A stretch of 21,821 bases of DNA from Verrucomicrobiales bacterium (GCA_002729295.1 PBTU01000089.1:4024-25844), one strand, 5' to 3'. Shown: positions 8,901-16,244, counted from the stretch's first letter. Notes: generated by a model from the sequence alone, not told the origin. Translations and numbers: made by a program.

Positions 8901-9325
8901 CTGGCGTCTCTGAAATTGCATTCGGCAACCCAAAATGGCGCACCAGCCAGGGCAACGAGAAATTCCGCCGTTCCATTTATACCTACCTCAAGCGCACTGC
9001 CCCATTCGCCTTCCTCACCACCTTCGATGGCGGCTCCGGCGAAGCCTGCCTGGCTAAACGCGACCGATCAAACACCCCGCTTCAGGCCCTTACCCTCATG
9101 AACGACCCCATGTTTATCGAGATCGCCGAAAACTTCGGCAAGCTCCTTGAAAAACACACCGGGAGCCTCGAAGAAAAAATCATCTTTGCTTTCAGAAGAC
9201 TCCTCACCCGCCCTCCAACAAAAGACGAAGTACGACTCCTCTCCGGGTTCCATCAGAAACACAAGTCCTGGCCCGCCCTCACCCGCGCCCTCCTGTCTTT
9301 GGACGAAGCAGTCACCAAGAACTAA
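5981..9325 (+). CDS. Exported PSCyt1-DUF1549-DUF1553 (PSD1) protein with a duplicated F5/8-like module inserted
   Basis: This is a 1114-aa protein from ATG 5981 with a signal peptide ending near VFA (residues 1-25). Domain order: a planctomycete cytochrome c (PSCyt1), residues about 30-125, with heme motif CYKCH (Cys46, Cys49, His50) and the usual IMPPP segment; DUF1549 (PSCyt2), about 140-350, with a second CxxCH, CAQCH (Cys313, Cys316, His317), followed by THKYDP; two copies of a discoidin-like module, about 403-560 and 603-760; and DUF1553 (PSD1), about 840-1095. The insert makes it about 320 residues longer than the second family member at 12540. PSD1 proteins are nearly always exported and often paired with DUF1501 proteins, as here (DUF1501 begins 35 bp later). 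Their chemistry is not established. Redox processing or degradation of polysaccharide outside the cytoplasm is a reasonable inference from the hemes, modules and neighbours. Confidence 0.9.
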   Translation: MPHSFIPLATLLFAVSFGCIGSVFADDKPKEISFSRDIGPILSANCYKCHGPDGGKDEKGKSLRKAGLRLDVEDSQNWDDVIDRITSTDPEDIMPPPEANKTLKPGEIELIKEWIDEGAEYETHWAFIHPKASSIPSDKHSIDHLFGNDLADKADPYTLIRRLHLDLIGLPPTIQVADAFAANPSPDAFTEIVDELLASPRYGERWARRWLDLARYADTNGYEKDRDRSIWPYRDYVIQSLNADKPFDQFTIEQLAGDMLPNATPEQIIATGFHRNTMLNEEGGIDPLEFRYHAMADRVATTGTAWLGLTTGCAQCHTHKYDPITHHDYFGLMAYLDNADEPDFHLPDSDLKARQKANQAQAKKLLAELPSKWPAPSSRGVFQPQPIRTVTTSGSRAEVKDNTALITGPIPAKDTYIITLESTESNFSALRLDTLAFNGKGPGRTKHGNFVLNEIEVLASPLRDKPQPMQVALTTAKSDAEQKSFPASNAIDGDLGTGWAIHQQGKQLNNNRYLEVDFSQPVKFEGGTRLTVKLTQNHGSSHTIANFRLALAKANPANEAPKKHLQKSYQIWLAKQKPNLVDWQPLTASKAEANIPFLTKEEDGVIFVGGDISKKDIFTLNFPALDKPIHSLRLDALPDDRLPAGGPGMTYYEGRKGDFFLSEFEVHQDDQELAFSGSSQTGFGAQYGKGNATASAAIDGDVQSGWSLKRLVGTHQAAVFNLSKPIPAGQSFTIKMNFGRHFASTLGKFRLSASADAKVKAILHQGTMEDFLLQAPELKAYSDKIRSLQKPLKGPPTLVMKERPAAHPRPTFLRHRGEYTQPREQVPPRLPVAIYPEDKPLPKNRLEFARWLVSAENPLTARVVVNRHWAAFFGEGVVPTLDDFGMQGQLPAQPALLDHLAVTFMQEGWSVKKLHRLIVTSQAYQQKSQIESGTSQQFLRQRLEAEIIRDSALTASNLLNEKMFGDPVRPPQPTGVSEIAFGNPKWRTSQGNEKFRRSIYTYLKRTAPFAFLTTFDGGSGEACLAKRDRSNTPLQALTLMNDPMFIEIAENFGKLLEKHTGSLEEKIIFAFRRLLTRPPTKDEVRLLSGFHQKHKSWPALTRALLSLDEAVTKN
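7189..7650 (+). other. Internal duplicated module, copy 1 (within the 1114-aa PSD1 protein)
   Basis: This encodes residues about 403-560. It shares with copy 2 the ordered motifs LRLDxL, GPGxT, a GxFxLxE-EV strand, the AIDGDxxxGW loop, a TVKL/TIKM strand and FRLA/FRLS near the end. The AIDGD..GW signature resembles F5/8 type C or related carbohydrate-binding sandwiches. The edges are approximate. Confidence 0.7.
7788..8260 (+). other. Internal duplicated module, copy 2 (within the 1114-aa PSD1 protein)
   Basis: This encodes residues about 603-760 and aligns by eye with copy 1 over its whole length. Copy 2 has SLRLDALPDDR, GDFFLSEFEV, AIDGDVQSGW, FTIKMNFG and KFRLS. The two copies have clearly diverged, so the duplication is old and not an assembly artefact. 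Confidence 0.7.
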
Positions 9326-9360
9326 AAAAGCAGCTGCGCCACCTGCTAAATTCCATCGCT

Positions 9361-10761
9361 ATGATCAACCAACCACCACTTTCACGCCGCTACTTCCTGG
9401 GCGAATGCGGCATCGGCCTCGGAAAGATCGCCGCTGCCTCCCTTCTCAACAACCAACTCTCCGCCCGCTCGCTCTCCCCGAAACCCGCCCCCGAAAAACC
9501 GAAAGCCAAGGCCGTCATCCACCTCTTCATGGCCGGCGCCCCCTCCCAGCTCGAACTCTTTGACCCCAAACCCCAACTCTCAAAACTCGAAGGTTCCCCA
9601 CTCCCAAAATCCATCATCGGCGACCAACGGTATGCCTTCATTCAGCCCGACGCAGCCGTCCTCGGCCCGCAATTCGAATTCAAACAATACGGCGAAACTC
9701 AGGCCACCCTCGGCTCGCCACTCGCTCCACTTGGAGCCGTCGCCGACGAGCTCTGCATCGTCAAGTCCTGCACCACCGACCAATTCAACCACGCTCCGGC
9801 TCAACTCTTTCTCAACTCCGGATTCTCTCAACCCGGTCGCCCAAGCCTCGGCTCCTGGACGCTCTATGGACTCGGCTCGGAAACCGACAACCTCCCCGCC
9901 TTCGTCGTCATGTCCACCGGCGGCGGCCTTTCCGGTGGCTCTTCGCTTTGGTCCTCCGGCTTCCTCCCGACCACCTACACCGGAGTCCAATTTCGTAAAG
10001 GAAAGGATCCCGTTCTCAACGTCTCCACGCCCGAAGGCATCTCGCCCGAGATCCAAAACGACACCTTCAATCTGGTCAACAAGCTCAACGCTCAACGCCT
10101 CACCACCATTAACGACCAGGAAATCGCCACCCGCATGGCCTCATACGAAATGGCCGCGCGCTTGCAGAGTTCCGCGCCCGAATTAATGGATCTAAAGTCT
10201 GAGTCCGACGAAACGATCAATCTTTACGGCTGCGACCGTGACAAGCACTCCTTTGCCCGCGCCTGCCTCCTCGCCCGACGCATGGTCCAACGCGGCGTCC
10301 GGTTCATCAACATCTACCACTCCGGCTGGGACGCCCACTCCAACGTCAAGGGCTCCACCGAAAATAACTGCAAGCAAACCGCCCAGGCAACCGCAGCCCT
10401 CATTCAGGACCTCAAGCGCCACGGACTCCTCGACGAAACCCTCGTCGTCTGGGGCGGGGAATTCGGCCGCACTCCGATGGTCGAAACCAACCCTTCCCTC
10501 GGCCGTAAAGCCGGACGTGACCACCACCCGCAAGCCTTCACCACCCTTATGGCCGGCGGCGGCACCAAACCAGGCACCTACGGCGAGACCGACGACTTCG
10601 GCTTCCATATCACCAAGAATAAAGTCCACGTTCACGACCTCCAAGCGACCATCCTGCATCTTTTGGGCCTCGATCACGAACGCCTCACCTACCACCACGC
10701 CGGCCGCGACTTCCGCCTCACCGACGTCCACGGCCACATCGTTCACGACCTCCTCTCCTGA
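9361..10761 (+). CDS. Tat-exported DUF1501 protein (alkaline phosphatase/sulfatase-like fold)
   Basis: This 466-aa protein begins with a twin-arginine signal: SRRYFLG at residues 8-14, then a Gly/Ala/Leu-rich stretch. Tat export suggests that it folds, perhaps with a metal, before crossing the membrane. The rest is DUF1501 (PF07394). Recognisable segments are HLFMAGAPSQLELFDPKP (metal-site-like Asp), DQFNHAPAQ, YHSGWDAHSN, GGEFGRTPMVE and GRDHHPQAFTTLMAGGG. The His, Asp and Glu residues in these segments are what would bind metal in an alkaline-phosphatase-like fold. It lies 35 bp after its PSCyt1/DUF1549/DUF1553 partner, the standard pairing in Planctomycetes and Verrucomicrobia. The function of the pair is not established. 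A sulfatase- or phosphatase-like action on a polymer is possible but inferred from fold only. Confidence 0.9.
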   Translation: MINQPPLSRRYFLGECGIGLGKIAAASLLNNQLSARSLSPKPAPEKPKAKAVIHLFMAGAPSQLELFDPKPQLSKLEGSPLPKSIIGDQRYAFIQPDAAVLGPQFEFKQYGETQATLGSPLAPLGAVADELCIVKSCTTDQFNHAPAQLFLNSGFSQPGRPSLGSWTLYGLGSETDNLPAFVVMSTGGGLSGGSSLWSSGFLPTTYTGVQFRKGKDPVLNVSTPEGISPEIQNDTFNLVNKLNAQRLTTINDQEIATRMASYEMAARLQSSAPELMDLKSESDETINLYGCDRDKHSFARACLLARRMVQRGVRFINIYHSGWDAHSNVKGSTENNCKQTAQATAALIQDLKRHGLLDETLVVWGGEFGRTPMVETNPSLGRKAGRDHHPQAFTTLMAGGGTKPGTYGETDDFGFHITKNKVHVHDLQATILHLLGLDHERLTYHHAGRDFRLTDVHGHIVHDLLS

Positions 10762-10906
10762 CGACGAAAACCGCTCTCTTAAGAAAGCTTTCCGAATTTT
10801 TATTGCTTCGCTCGCCCATCAGGCGGTATGAGATACACAGGCGACCGAAGTTGCTTACCCCACGAGTAGGGTTTCCCTGCTATTTCACTTAACGAAAGAC
10901 AGACCG

Positions 10907-11143
10907 ATGGCATTCACACCTAGTAAAGATCACAAGCGCATTGCGCGCGAACAGAAGAAGCTTGAAAAGCGCATGGCCCGCGAAGAAGCCAAGGCCGCAA
11001 AGCTGGAAGCCCAACGCGCTGAGGAGGAAGCCGCCGAACTTGCAGCCGCCAAGCAAGCCGAACTCGACGAAGAAGCCCGCATCGAGGCTGAATTCGAAGC
11101 CGAACTGAAAGCTGAAGAAGAGGCCAAGAAAAACGCCGAGTAA
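10907..11143 (+). CDS. Small highly charged alpha-helical protein, function unknown
   Basis: The 78-aa protein starts at ATG 10907 and ends with TAA. It contains no Gly, Cys or Trp. The N-terminus is basic (PSKDHKRIAREQKKLEKRMARE). From about residue 25 the chain is almost only Ala, Glu, Lys, Arg and Leu, becoming acidic toward the end, so a single long helix or coiled coil is predicted. There is no signal peptide or membrane segment. It is probably a real gene, because it opens cleanly with MAFTPSKDHK and fills a 390-bp gap between larger genes. However, Ala/Glu/Lys-rich frames can be open by chance at this base composition. It converges on the DEAD-box helicase with 11 bp between the stops. 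An RNA- or ribosome-related role is possible given the basic N-terminus and the neighbour, but I do not recognise a family. Confidence 0.65.
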   Translation: MAFTPSKDHKRIAREQKKLEKRMAREEAKAAKLEAQRAEEEAAELAAAKQAELDEEARIEAEFEAELKAEEEAKKNAE

Positions 11144-11154
11144 TCGGCCCTTAC

Positions 11155-12396
11155 CTAGGATTCCGGGTCAGGCGCTTTCCGCGCCGCGGCTTCGCGTAAT
11201 TTATCTTTCTTGCTCTTACGGCGTCCTTTGACTCCGCCCGTGCCCGATGCTTTCGGCACCAGACCCGTCGGTTCAAATCCCACGATCACTTCGCGGGCAA
11301 GAGAAAGACCATTTCTTTTCTCAATCAGATTGAAGTGCGCCGTCGACTCGGCGGTCACAAAACTCACCGCCAACCCCCTCTCTCCGGCACGGCCTGTGCG
11401 GCCGATTCGATGAATGTAATCCGCGGGGGAACGCGGAAGTTCGTAATTCACCACCACGGGCAACTTTACGATGTCCAATCCCCGTGCTACCAGATCGGTT
11501 GCTACCAAGACCTGAATCTCTCCGCTTTTGAAATCCCGCAAGACTTCGCTACGGACTCCTTGGCTGAGATCACCATGTAACGAGAGAGCCTCAATGCCAT
11601 TGCGATGCAACTTATCCGCTACGTGATCGGCTGTGTATTTCCTTCCCACAAAAACCAAGACCCGCTCCCACTTTTCCTCCGCAATCAAGTGACGCAGCAA
11701 AGGCGTCCGCTTTGCAGTATCCACGCGAATCGCTCGTTGCTGGATGTTGGAAACCTCCTCGGATTCCGACTCGATCTCAATCCGTTTGGAATCGCACAAA
11801 AAATCGCGCGCGATGGATTCCATCTTTCTCGGAAAGGTCGCGGAAAACAACAAGTTCTGCCGTTCATCTGGAAGCATCGTAAGGATCTGCAAAAGCTCAT
11901 CTGCAAATCCCAAATCAAGCATGCGATCCGCTTCATCAAGCACCAACGTACCCACCGCCTCCAGCGAGACCGCATTGTGATCCACCAAGTCCAGTAATCG
12001 CCCCGGCGTCGCCACAATAACATCCGCTCCCCCACGCAAGGCCATCATCTGCGGATTGATCGACACCCCACCAACCGCGCTCACCACCTTGATCCGCTCC
12101 GGAAGCTCCCGAGCATAACCCTGTATCACCTCCCGCACCTGCGCCGCCAGTTCCCGCGTCGGCACCAGGATCAAGGCATGCAACCTCTTCGGCTTGCTCT
12201 GCGAAGCTGCCAACCAACTCTCCAGTATCGGTAGCACAAAAGCCGTAGTCTTCCCCGAGCCCGTCCTGGCCGTCACCAAAAGATCCCTACCCGTCAAAAC
12301 CGCTGGAATCGCCGCCACCTGAACCGGCGTCGCCTCATCGAATTGCGAGAGCGCGCGAACCAAAGGTTCAGATAATCCAAGATCAGTGATGGGCAT
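11155..12396 (-). CDS. DEAD-box ATP-dependent RNA helicase, RhlE-like
   Basis: This is a 413-aa protein from ATG 12394-12396; a GTG two codons upstream (12400-12402) is the other option, but MPITDLGLSEPLVRAL is the usual N-terminus in this group. All helicase motifs are present: Q motif FDEATPVQ (19-26), motif I ARTGSGKT (43-50, Lys49), Ia PTRELA (79-84), Ib TPGR (130-133), II DEAD (154-157), III SAT (185-187), V ATDLVARGLDI (299-309) and VI HRIGRTGR (329-336). A short basic tail (about 388-407) probably binds RNA. Such enzymes unwind short RNA duplexes in ribosome assembly and mRNA turnover. No dsRNA-binding or DbpA-type C-terminal domain is seen, which supports RhlE over DbpA/CsdA. It is divergent from the PSD1 gene at 12540. 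It is a housekeeping gene inside an otherwise catabolic window. Confidence 0.95.
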   Translation of the reverse strand: MPITDLGLSEPLVRALSQFDEATPVQVAAIPAVLTGRDLLVTARTGSGKTTAFVLPILESWLAASQSKPKRLHALILVPTRELAAQVREVIQGYARELPERIKVVSAVGGVSINPQMMALRGGADVIVATPGRLLDLVDHNAVSLEAVGTLVLDEADRMLDLGFADELLQILTMLPDERQNLLFSATFPRKMESIARDFLCDSKRIEIESESEEVSNIQQRAIRVDTAKRTPLLRHLIAEEKWERVLVFVGRKYTADHVADKLHRNGIEALSLHGDLSQGVRSEVLRDFKSGEIQVLVATDLVARGLDIVKLPVVVNYELPRSPADYIHRIGRTGRAGERGLAVSFVTAESTAHFNLIEKRNGLSLAREVIVGFEPTGLVPKASGTGGVKGRRKSKKDKLREAAARKAPDPES

Positions 12397-12504
12397 AAGC
12401 ACTTCTAGACATGATCAAGCGACCAAGCAATCACCAGCGCCCCAATAACGTAAACATCTTCCCAAATGACTTCAATTTCCCTAACATCAATCCGTTCCCC
12501 TTGT

Positions 12505-12532
12505 AGGATCACTTTCAGGATCACGTAGATCA
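12505..12532 (+). repeat. Tandem GGATCAC repeats just upstream of the second PSD1 gene
   Basis: AGGATCAC occurs at 12505-12512 and 12517-12524 with a 12-bp period. It is followed by a related AGATCAT at 12527-12533, 7-35 bp before the start codon at 12540. Two further GATCA words lie at 12381-12385 and 12413-12417. It is a possible operator or leader element; no function is shown. Confidence 0.4.
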
Positions 12533-12539
12533 TTTTCCC

Positions 12540-14921
12540 ATGCTTCTTCGCATTTTCATCACCACCTTGATTGTTTGCTCAGCGGCCGGAGCCAAAATTT
12601 CCTTCAATCAGGACATTCGCCCCATCCTCTCCGCCAAATGCATTATGTGTCACGGCCCCGATGACGGGGTTGACGCCAAGGGCAAAGCCAACCGCAAGGC
12701 CGGGCTCCGGCTCGATACTCCTGAAGGAGCCTACGCAGTCAAAGACGGTATTCAGGCGATCAAGCCCGGCTCTCTCGAAGACTCCGAGGCCTGGATCCGG
12801 ATCACCGACAAGGCCGATCCCATGCCGCCCGAAGACGGGCATGCCAAGCCTCTCTCTTCCGCAGAAAAAGACCTCATCAGACGCTGGATCGAAGAAGGCG
12901 GGGAATACGAAGACTTCTGGGCTTTTGTTCCTGCCAAAAAACAAAACCCTCCCGGCGCAAAAAACTCCATCTGGCCGAAGTCCTCGATCGACAAGTTCAC
13001 TCTCGCCAAAATGGAGTCCAAGGGGAAATCGCCCAAGCCCAGAGCCGACAAACGCACTCTCATCCGGCGCCTTTCCCTCGACCTCACTGGCCTCCCGCCC
13101 ACGCTCGATGAAATAAAAACCTTCCTCGACGACACTTCACCCGAGGCCTACACCAAGCTCGTTGACCACCTCATGGCCAAGCCCGGCTACGGCGAACACA
13201 TGGCCAAGTATTGGCTCGACCTCGTCCGCGTCGCCGACACCAACGGCAACCACCACGACCACTTCCGCGATCACTCTCCCTACCGCGACTGGGTCATCAA
13301 GGCCTTCAACGAAAACCTCCCCTACAACGAGTTCACCAGATTCCAAATCGCCGGTGACCTCTACGAAAAGCCCACACAAGACCAACTCATCGCCTCCGGC
13401 TTCAACCGGCTCCACCTCATCATCGATCGAGGGACCGCCCTTCCCGAAGAAAGTCATTTCAAGAACGTCGTTGATCGCGTCTCCGCCGTCGGCACCACCT
13501 TCATGGGCCTCACCATGGGTTGCGCCGTCTGCCACGACCACAAATACGACCCCATCACCCAGAAAGATTTCTATCAGATATATGCCTTCTTCAATAATTT
13601 CGACGGCAACCCCGAAACCGGCGGACGAAGTGGACCTGATTTTTATCGAGGACTCCAACCACCCTACATTGACCTCCCGAACAACGACCAAAAAGCCAAG
13701 CTTGCCGGATTTAATGCCCAAATCAAATCCGCCCAAGATCGTATTACGAGAATCAAAACCGTTCTTGGTTTCCCCGTGATCCCTGCAGACGATCCTGAGT
13801 TCAGCGAGATGACCAAAGAACAAGTCAGCGCCAAACTTAAGGAAGCCGAAAAAAGAACCGGCGAAATTCAAAAGCAACGCTCTCACTTCCTCCGCCAAGT
13901 CCGTGGAGCCATGGTCATGCGCGAGCGTAAGGACATCAACCCCGCCCACATCCGCGTTCGTGGAGACTACGCAACAATTGGCGAGAAAGTCAGCCGCAAC
14001 ACCCCTGCCTTCCTTCCTCCACTCAAGGCCTCGGGAGAAATCTCCTCCCGGATGGACCTCGCCAACTGGCTGGTCGATCAAAAAAACCCACTCACCGCCC
14101 GCGTCGCCGTCAATCGTTTCTGGCAACAGCTCTTCGGCACCGGAATCGTCAAAACCTCCGAAGACTTTGGAGCCCAGGGGATGTGGCCCAGCCATCCCAA
14201 ACTTCTCGACTATCTCACCATCCAGTTCATGGAATCCGGTTGGGATGTAAAAGCCTTTATGAAGTCGCTCGTCCTCTCGGAAACCTACCAGCAATCATCT
14301 TCCGGCAACTCGGTTGATTTTGAAACTGATCCCGAAAACCTCCTCCTCGCCCGCGGCTCCCGCACCCGACTTGATTCCGAAGTCATCCGCGACCAGCTCC
14401 TCTCCGTCACCGGCCTCCTGAACCCCGGGATGGGGGGACGCAGCATCAAAACTCCTCAGCCTGCAGGACTTTGGAAAATGGTCGCTCTCCCCAGTTCCTT
14501 CCCCAACAAGTTCGAACCCGCTACCGGACCCGATACCCAACGTCGCAGCATTTACACCTTCTGGAAACGCGGTCTCGGCCCGCCCCAAATGACCATCTTC
14601 GATGCCCCAAGCCGCGATGCCTGCATCGCTCGCCGCGAAAGGACAAACACCCCACTCCAGGCTCTCCTTCTTATGAACGAGACCGAGTATTTCAATGCCG
14701 CCGCCCACAAAGCGAAGGAGGTCATTTCATGGTCTGGGTCAGATGACGAAAAACTCAAAAAAATCCACGAAACGATCACGGCCCAACAACCTGACGAAGC
14801 CACCCTCAAGATCCTCAAAAAAGGCCTCGCTTCATTCAAACAAGGCGAAGACGATCATTTCGCCTGGACCATGATCGTCCACACCCTCCTCAATCAGGAT
14901 TCCTTTAAAAACAAAGAATAA
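12540..14921 (+). CDS. Exported PSCyt1-DUF1549-DUF1553 (PSD1) protein, short form
   Basis: This 793-aa protein has a signal peptide, MLLRIFITTLIVCSAAGA. PSCyt1 spans about 22-125 with heme motif CIMCH (Cys34, Cys37, His38). DUF1549 spans about 145-360 with a second CxxCH, CAVCH (Cys328, Cys331, His332), in the canonical CAVCHDHKYDP. A helical linker follows (about 390-455, likely coiled coil: KLAGFNAQIKSAQDRI and VSAKLKEAEKRTGEI), then DUF1553, about 500-780. Compared with the paralogue at 5981 it lacks the duplicated F5/8-like insert. Unlike most family members, it has no DUF1501 gene directly downstream; a Gfo/Idh/MocA oxidoreductase follows after 66 bp. It is presumably exported with covalently bound heme at CIMCH. 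The reaction is unknown, and the neighbour suggests sugar oxidation. Confidence 0.9.
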   Translation: MLLRIFITTLIVCSAAGAKISFNQDIRPILSAKCIMCHGPDDGVDAKGKANRKAGLRLDTPEGAYAVKDGIQAIKPGSLEDSEAWIRITDKADPMPPEDGHAKPLSSAEKDLIRRWIEEGGEYEDFWAFVPAKKQNPPGAKNSIWPKSSIDKFTLAKMESKGKSPKPRADKRTLIRRLSLDLTGLPPTLDEIKTFLDDTSPEAYTKLVDHLMAKPGYGEHMAKYWLDLVRVADTNGNHHDHFRDHSPYRDWVIKAFNENLPYNEFTRFQIAGDLYEKPTQDQLIASGFNRLHLIIDRGTALPEESHFKNVVDRVSAVGTTFMGLTMGCAVCHDHKYDPITQKDFYQIYAFFNNFDGNPETGGRSGPDFYRGLQPPYIDLPNNDQKAKLAGFNAQIKSAQDRITRIKTVLGFPVIPADDPEFSEMTKEQVSAKLKEAEKRTGEIQKQRSHFLRQVRGAMVMRERKDINPAHIRVRGDYATIGEKVSRNTPAFLPPLKASGEISSRMDLANWLVDQKNPLTARVAVNRFWQQLFGTGIVKTSEDFGAQGMWPSHPKLLDYLTIQFMESGWDVKAFMKSLVLSETYQQSSSGNSVDFETDPENLLLARGSRTRLDSEVIRDQLLSVTGLLNPGMGGRSIKTPQPAGLWKMVALPSSFPNKFEPATGPDTQRRSIYTFWKRGLGPPQMTIFDAPSRDACIARRERTNTPLQALLLMNETEYFNAAAHKAKEVISWSGSDDEKLKKIHETITAQQPDEATLKILKKGLASFKQGEDDHFAWTMIVHTLLNQDSFKNKE

Positions 14922-14987
14922 GGTGTCGCTGTATTGTCCCACATTCAGCCTTGCCCCCTCGGCTTCCTTTTCTAACCTGTCACACAG

Positions 14988-16139
14988 ATGAGCAAAAAAC
15001 CTGTCCGTATTGGCGTTGTTGGCTATGGCTTTATGGGCCGCACCCATTCAAATGCATACTCCCAACTTGAGCACTTTTTCGACACTGAACACGTCCCCGT
15101 CCGTCAGGTCATCTGCGGACGCTCCGAAGACAAAGTCAAAGCCTTCGCCGAGAAGTGGGGCTACGCTGATACCGAAACCGATTGGCGTGAGTTGGTGAAG
15201 CGCGACGATGTCGACGCCATCGACATCTGCACGCCAAACAATTCCCACTACGATATCGCGATGGCCGCCATTGAGAATGGCAAAATGGTCCTTTGCGAAA
15301 AGCCCCTCGCCCTGAACGGAGAGCAAGGCCTCAAGATGGTCGAAGCGATCGAAGCTTGCGGCCTGCCCAACCTCGTTTGGTATAATTACCGCTTTCTTCC
15401 TGCCGTTACACTTGCCAAGCAAATCGTCGATCGTGGTGAGCTGGGACGCATTTACCATTACCGTGCCAACTTCCTGCAGGACTGGACAATGTCCGAAGAA
15501 CTCCCCCAAGGCGGCGAAGCACTCTGGCGTCTTGATGCCGCGGCCGCGGGTTCCGGTGTTACCGGAGACCTTCTGGCCCATAACATCGACTGCGCCCGCT
15601 GGATCAATGGCGACATCATTAGGGTCTCGGCCATGACCGAAACCTTCATCAAGGAGCGCGTCCACCAAGAGACCGGTGAAAAGCATCCCGTCACTATCGA
15701 CGACGCCTGCGCCTTCCTCGCCCGCTTCGAAAACGGCTCCACCGCCATCTTCGAATCCACCCGCTATGCCCGGGGACACAAAGCCCTGAAAACTTTTGAG
15801 ATCAACGGCCACGACAAATCCCTCTCCTGGGATCTCCACGACCTAAACCGCCTATCATACTTTGACCACGAAGTATCCGGTGAAACACGCGGCTGGTCCA
15901 ACATTCATGTCTCCGATGGCGATCATCCCTACACCGGAAACTGGTGGGTTCCCGGACTCTGTCTCGGCTACGAGCACTCCTTCGTACATGGCGCGGTCGA
16001 GTTCATGAAGAGCCTCGATAACCCAAGCGCGAAGAAAGCCTATCCTGACTTTCGTAATGCTCTCGGCACCCAGTATGTCTGTGACGCTGTCCTAGAGTCC
16101 GCCAAAACCGGACAGTGGGTTGACGTCAAGAAGGCGTAA
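14988..16139 (+). CDS. Gfo/Idh/MocA family NAD(P)-dependent oxidoreductase
   Basis: This 383-aa protein has no signal peptide, so it should be cytoplasmic. An N-terminal Rossmann fold has GVVGYGFMGRTHSNAY (about 9-24). The catalytic EKP motif is CEKPLA with Lys105. The active-site signature GDLLAHNIDCARW supplies Asp194 and His198. The C-terminal half is the alpha/beta domain that sets substrate specificity. Members oxidise or reduce hydroxyls of sugars, inositols and amino sugars. Several PVC and Bacteroidota members make 3-keto-glycosides, which would match the DUF1080 gene at 5204, but that link is inferred. It lies 66 bp after the PSD1 gene and may be co-transcribed with it. A strong terminator follows at 16159-16193. 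The exact substrate cannot be read from sequence. Confidence 0.92.
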   Translation: MSKKPVRIGVVGYGFMGRTHSNAYSQLEHFFDTEHVPVRQVICGRSEDKVKAFAEKWGYADTETDWRELVKRDDVDAIDICTPNNSHYDIAMAAIENGKMVLCEKPLALNGEQGLKMVEAIEACGLPNLVWYNYRFLPAVTLAKQIVDRGELGRIYHYRANFLQDWTMSEELPQGGEALWRLDAAAAGSGVTGDLLAHNIDCARWINGDIIRVSAMTETFIKERVHQETGEKHPVTIDDACAFLARFENGSTAIFESTRYARGHKALKTFEINGHDKSLSWDLHDLNRLSYFDHEVSGETRGWSNIHVSDGDHPYTGNWWVPGLCLGYEHSFVHGAVEFMKSLDNPSAKKAYPDFRNALGTQYVCDAVLESAKTGQWVDVKKA

Positions 16140-16158
16140 TTCTCCAGAGGATTTTTTC

Positions 16159-16193
16159 AAAAAAGACCGGCAGTTTCCTGTCGGTCTTTTTTT
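16159..16193 (+). terminator. Rho-independent terminator after the Gfo/Idh/MocA gene
   Basis: A near-perfect stem pairs AAAAAAGACCGGCAG (16159-16173) with CTGTCGGTCTTTTTT (16178-16192), with one G-U pair and a TTTC loop. Seven T run from 16187 to 16193. The A-rich 5' arm would also allow some termination of minus-strand transcription. It ends the 12540-16139 unit. Confidence 0.92.
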
Positions 16194-16244
16194 GTGTGCG
16201 ATAAACAAGATTGACCTATCTTCCACAAAAACCGAATTTAAGGG

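Noticed and set aside
9330..9348. AGCAG...CTGCT inverted repeat between the PSD1 and DUF1501 genes
   Set aside because: It has only 5 bp of stem with a 9-base loop and no T run. The 35-bp gap fits an operon junction better.
10783..10792. GAAAGCTTTC followed by T-rich sequence as a terminator after the DUF1501 gene
   Set aside because: It is a palindrome with no loop and cannot form a stable intrinsic terminator hairpin.
16211..16240. TTGACC plus AATTTA as a promoter for the esterase gene
   Set aside because: The -10 match is weak and would place the transcript start at or past the ATG.
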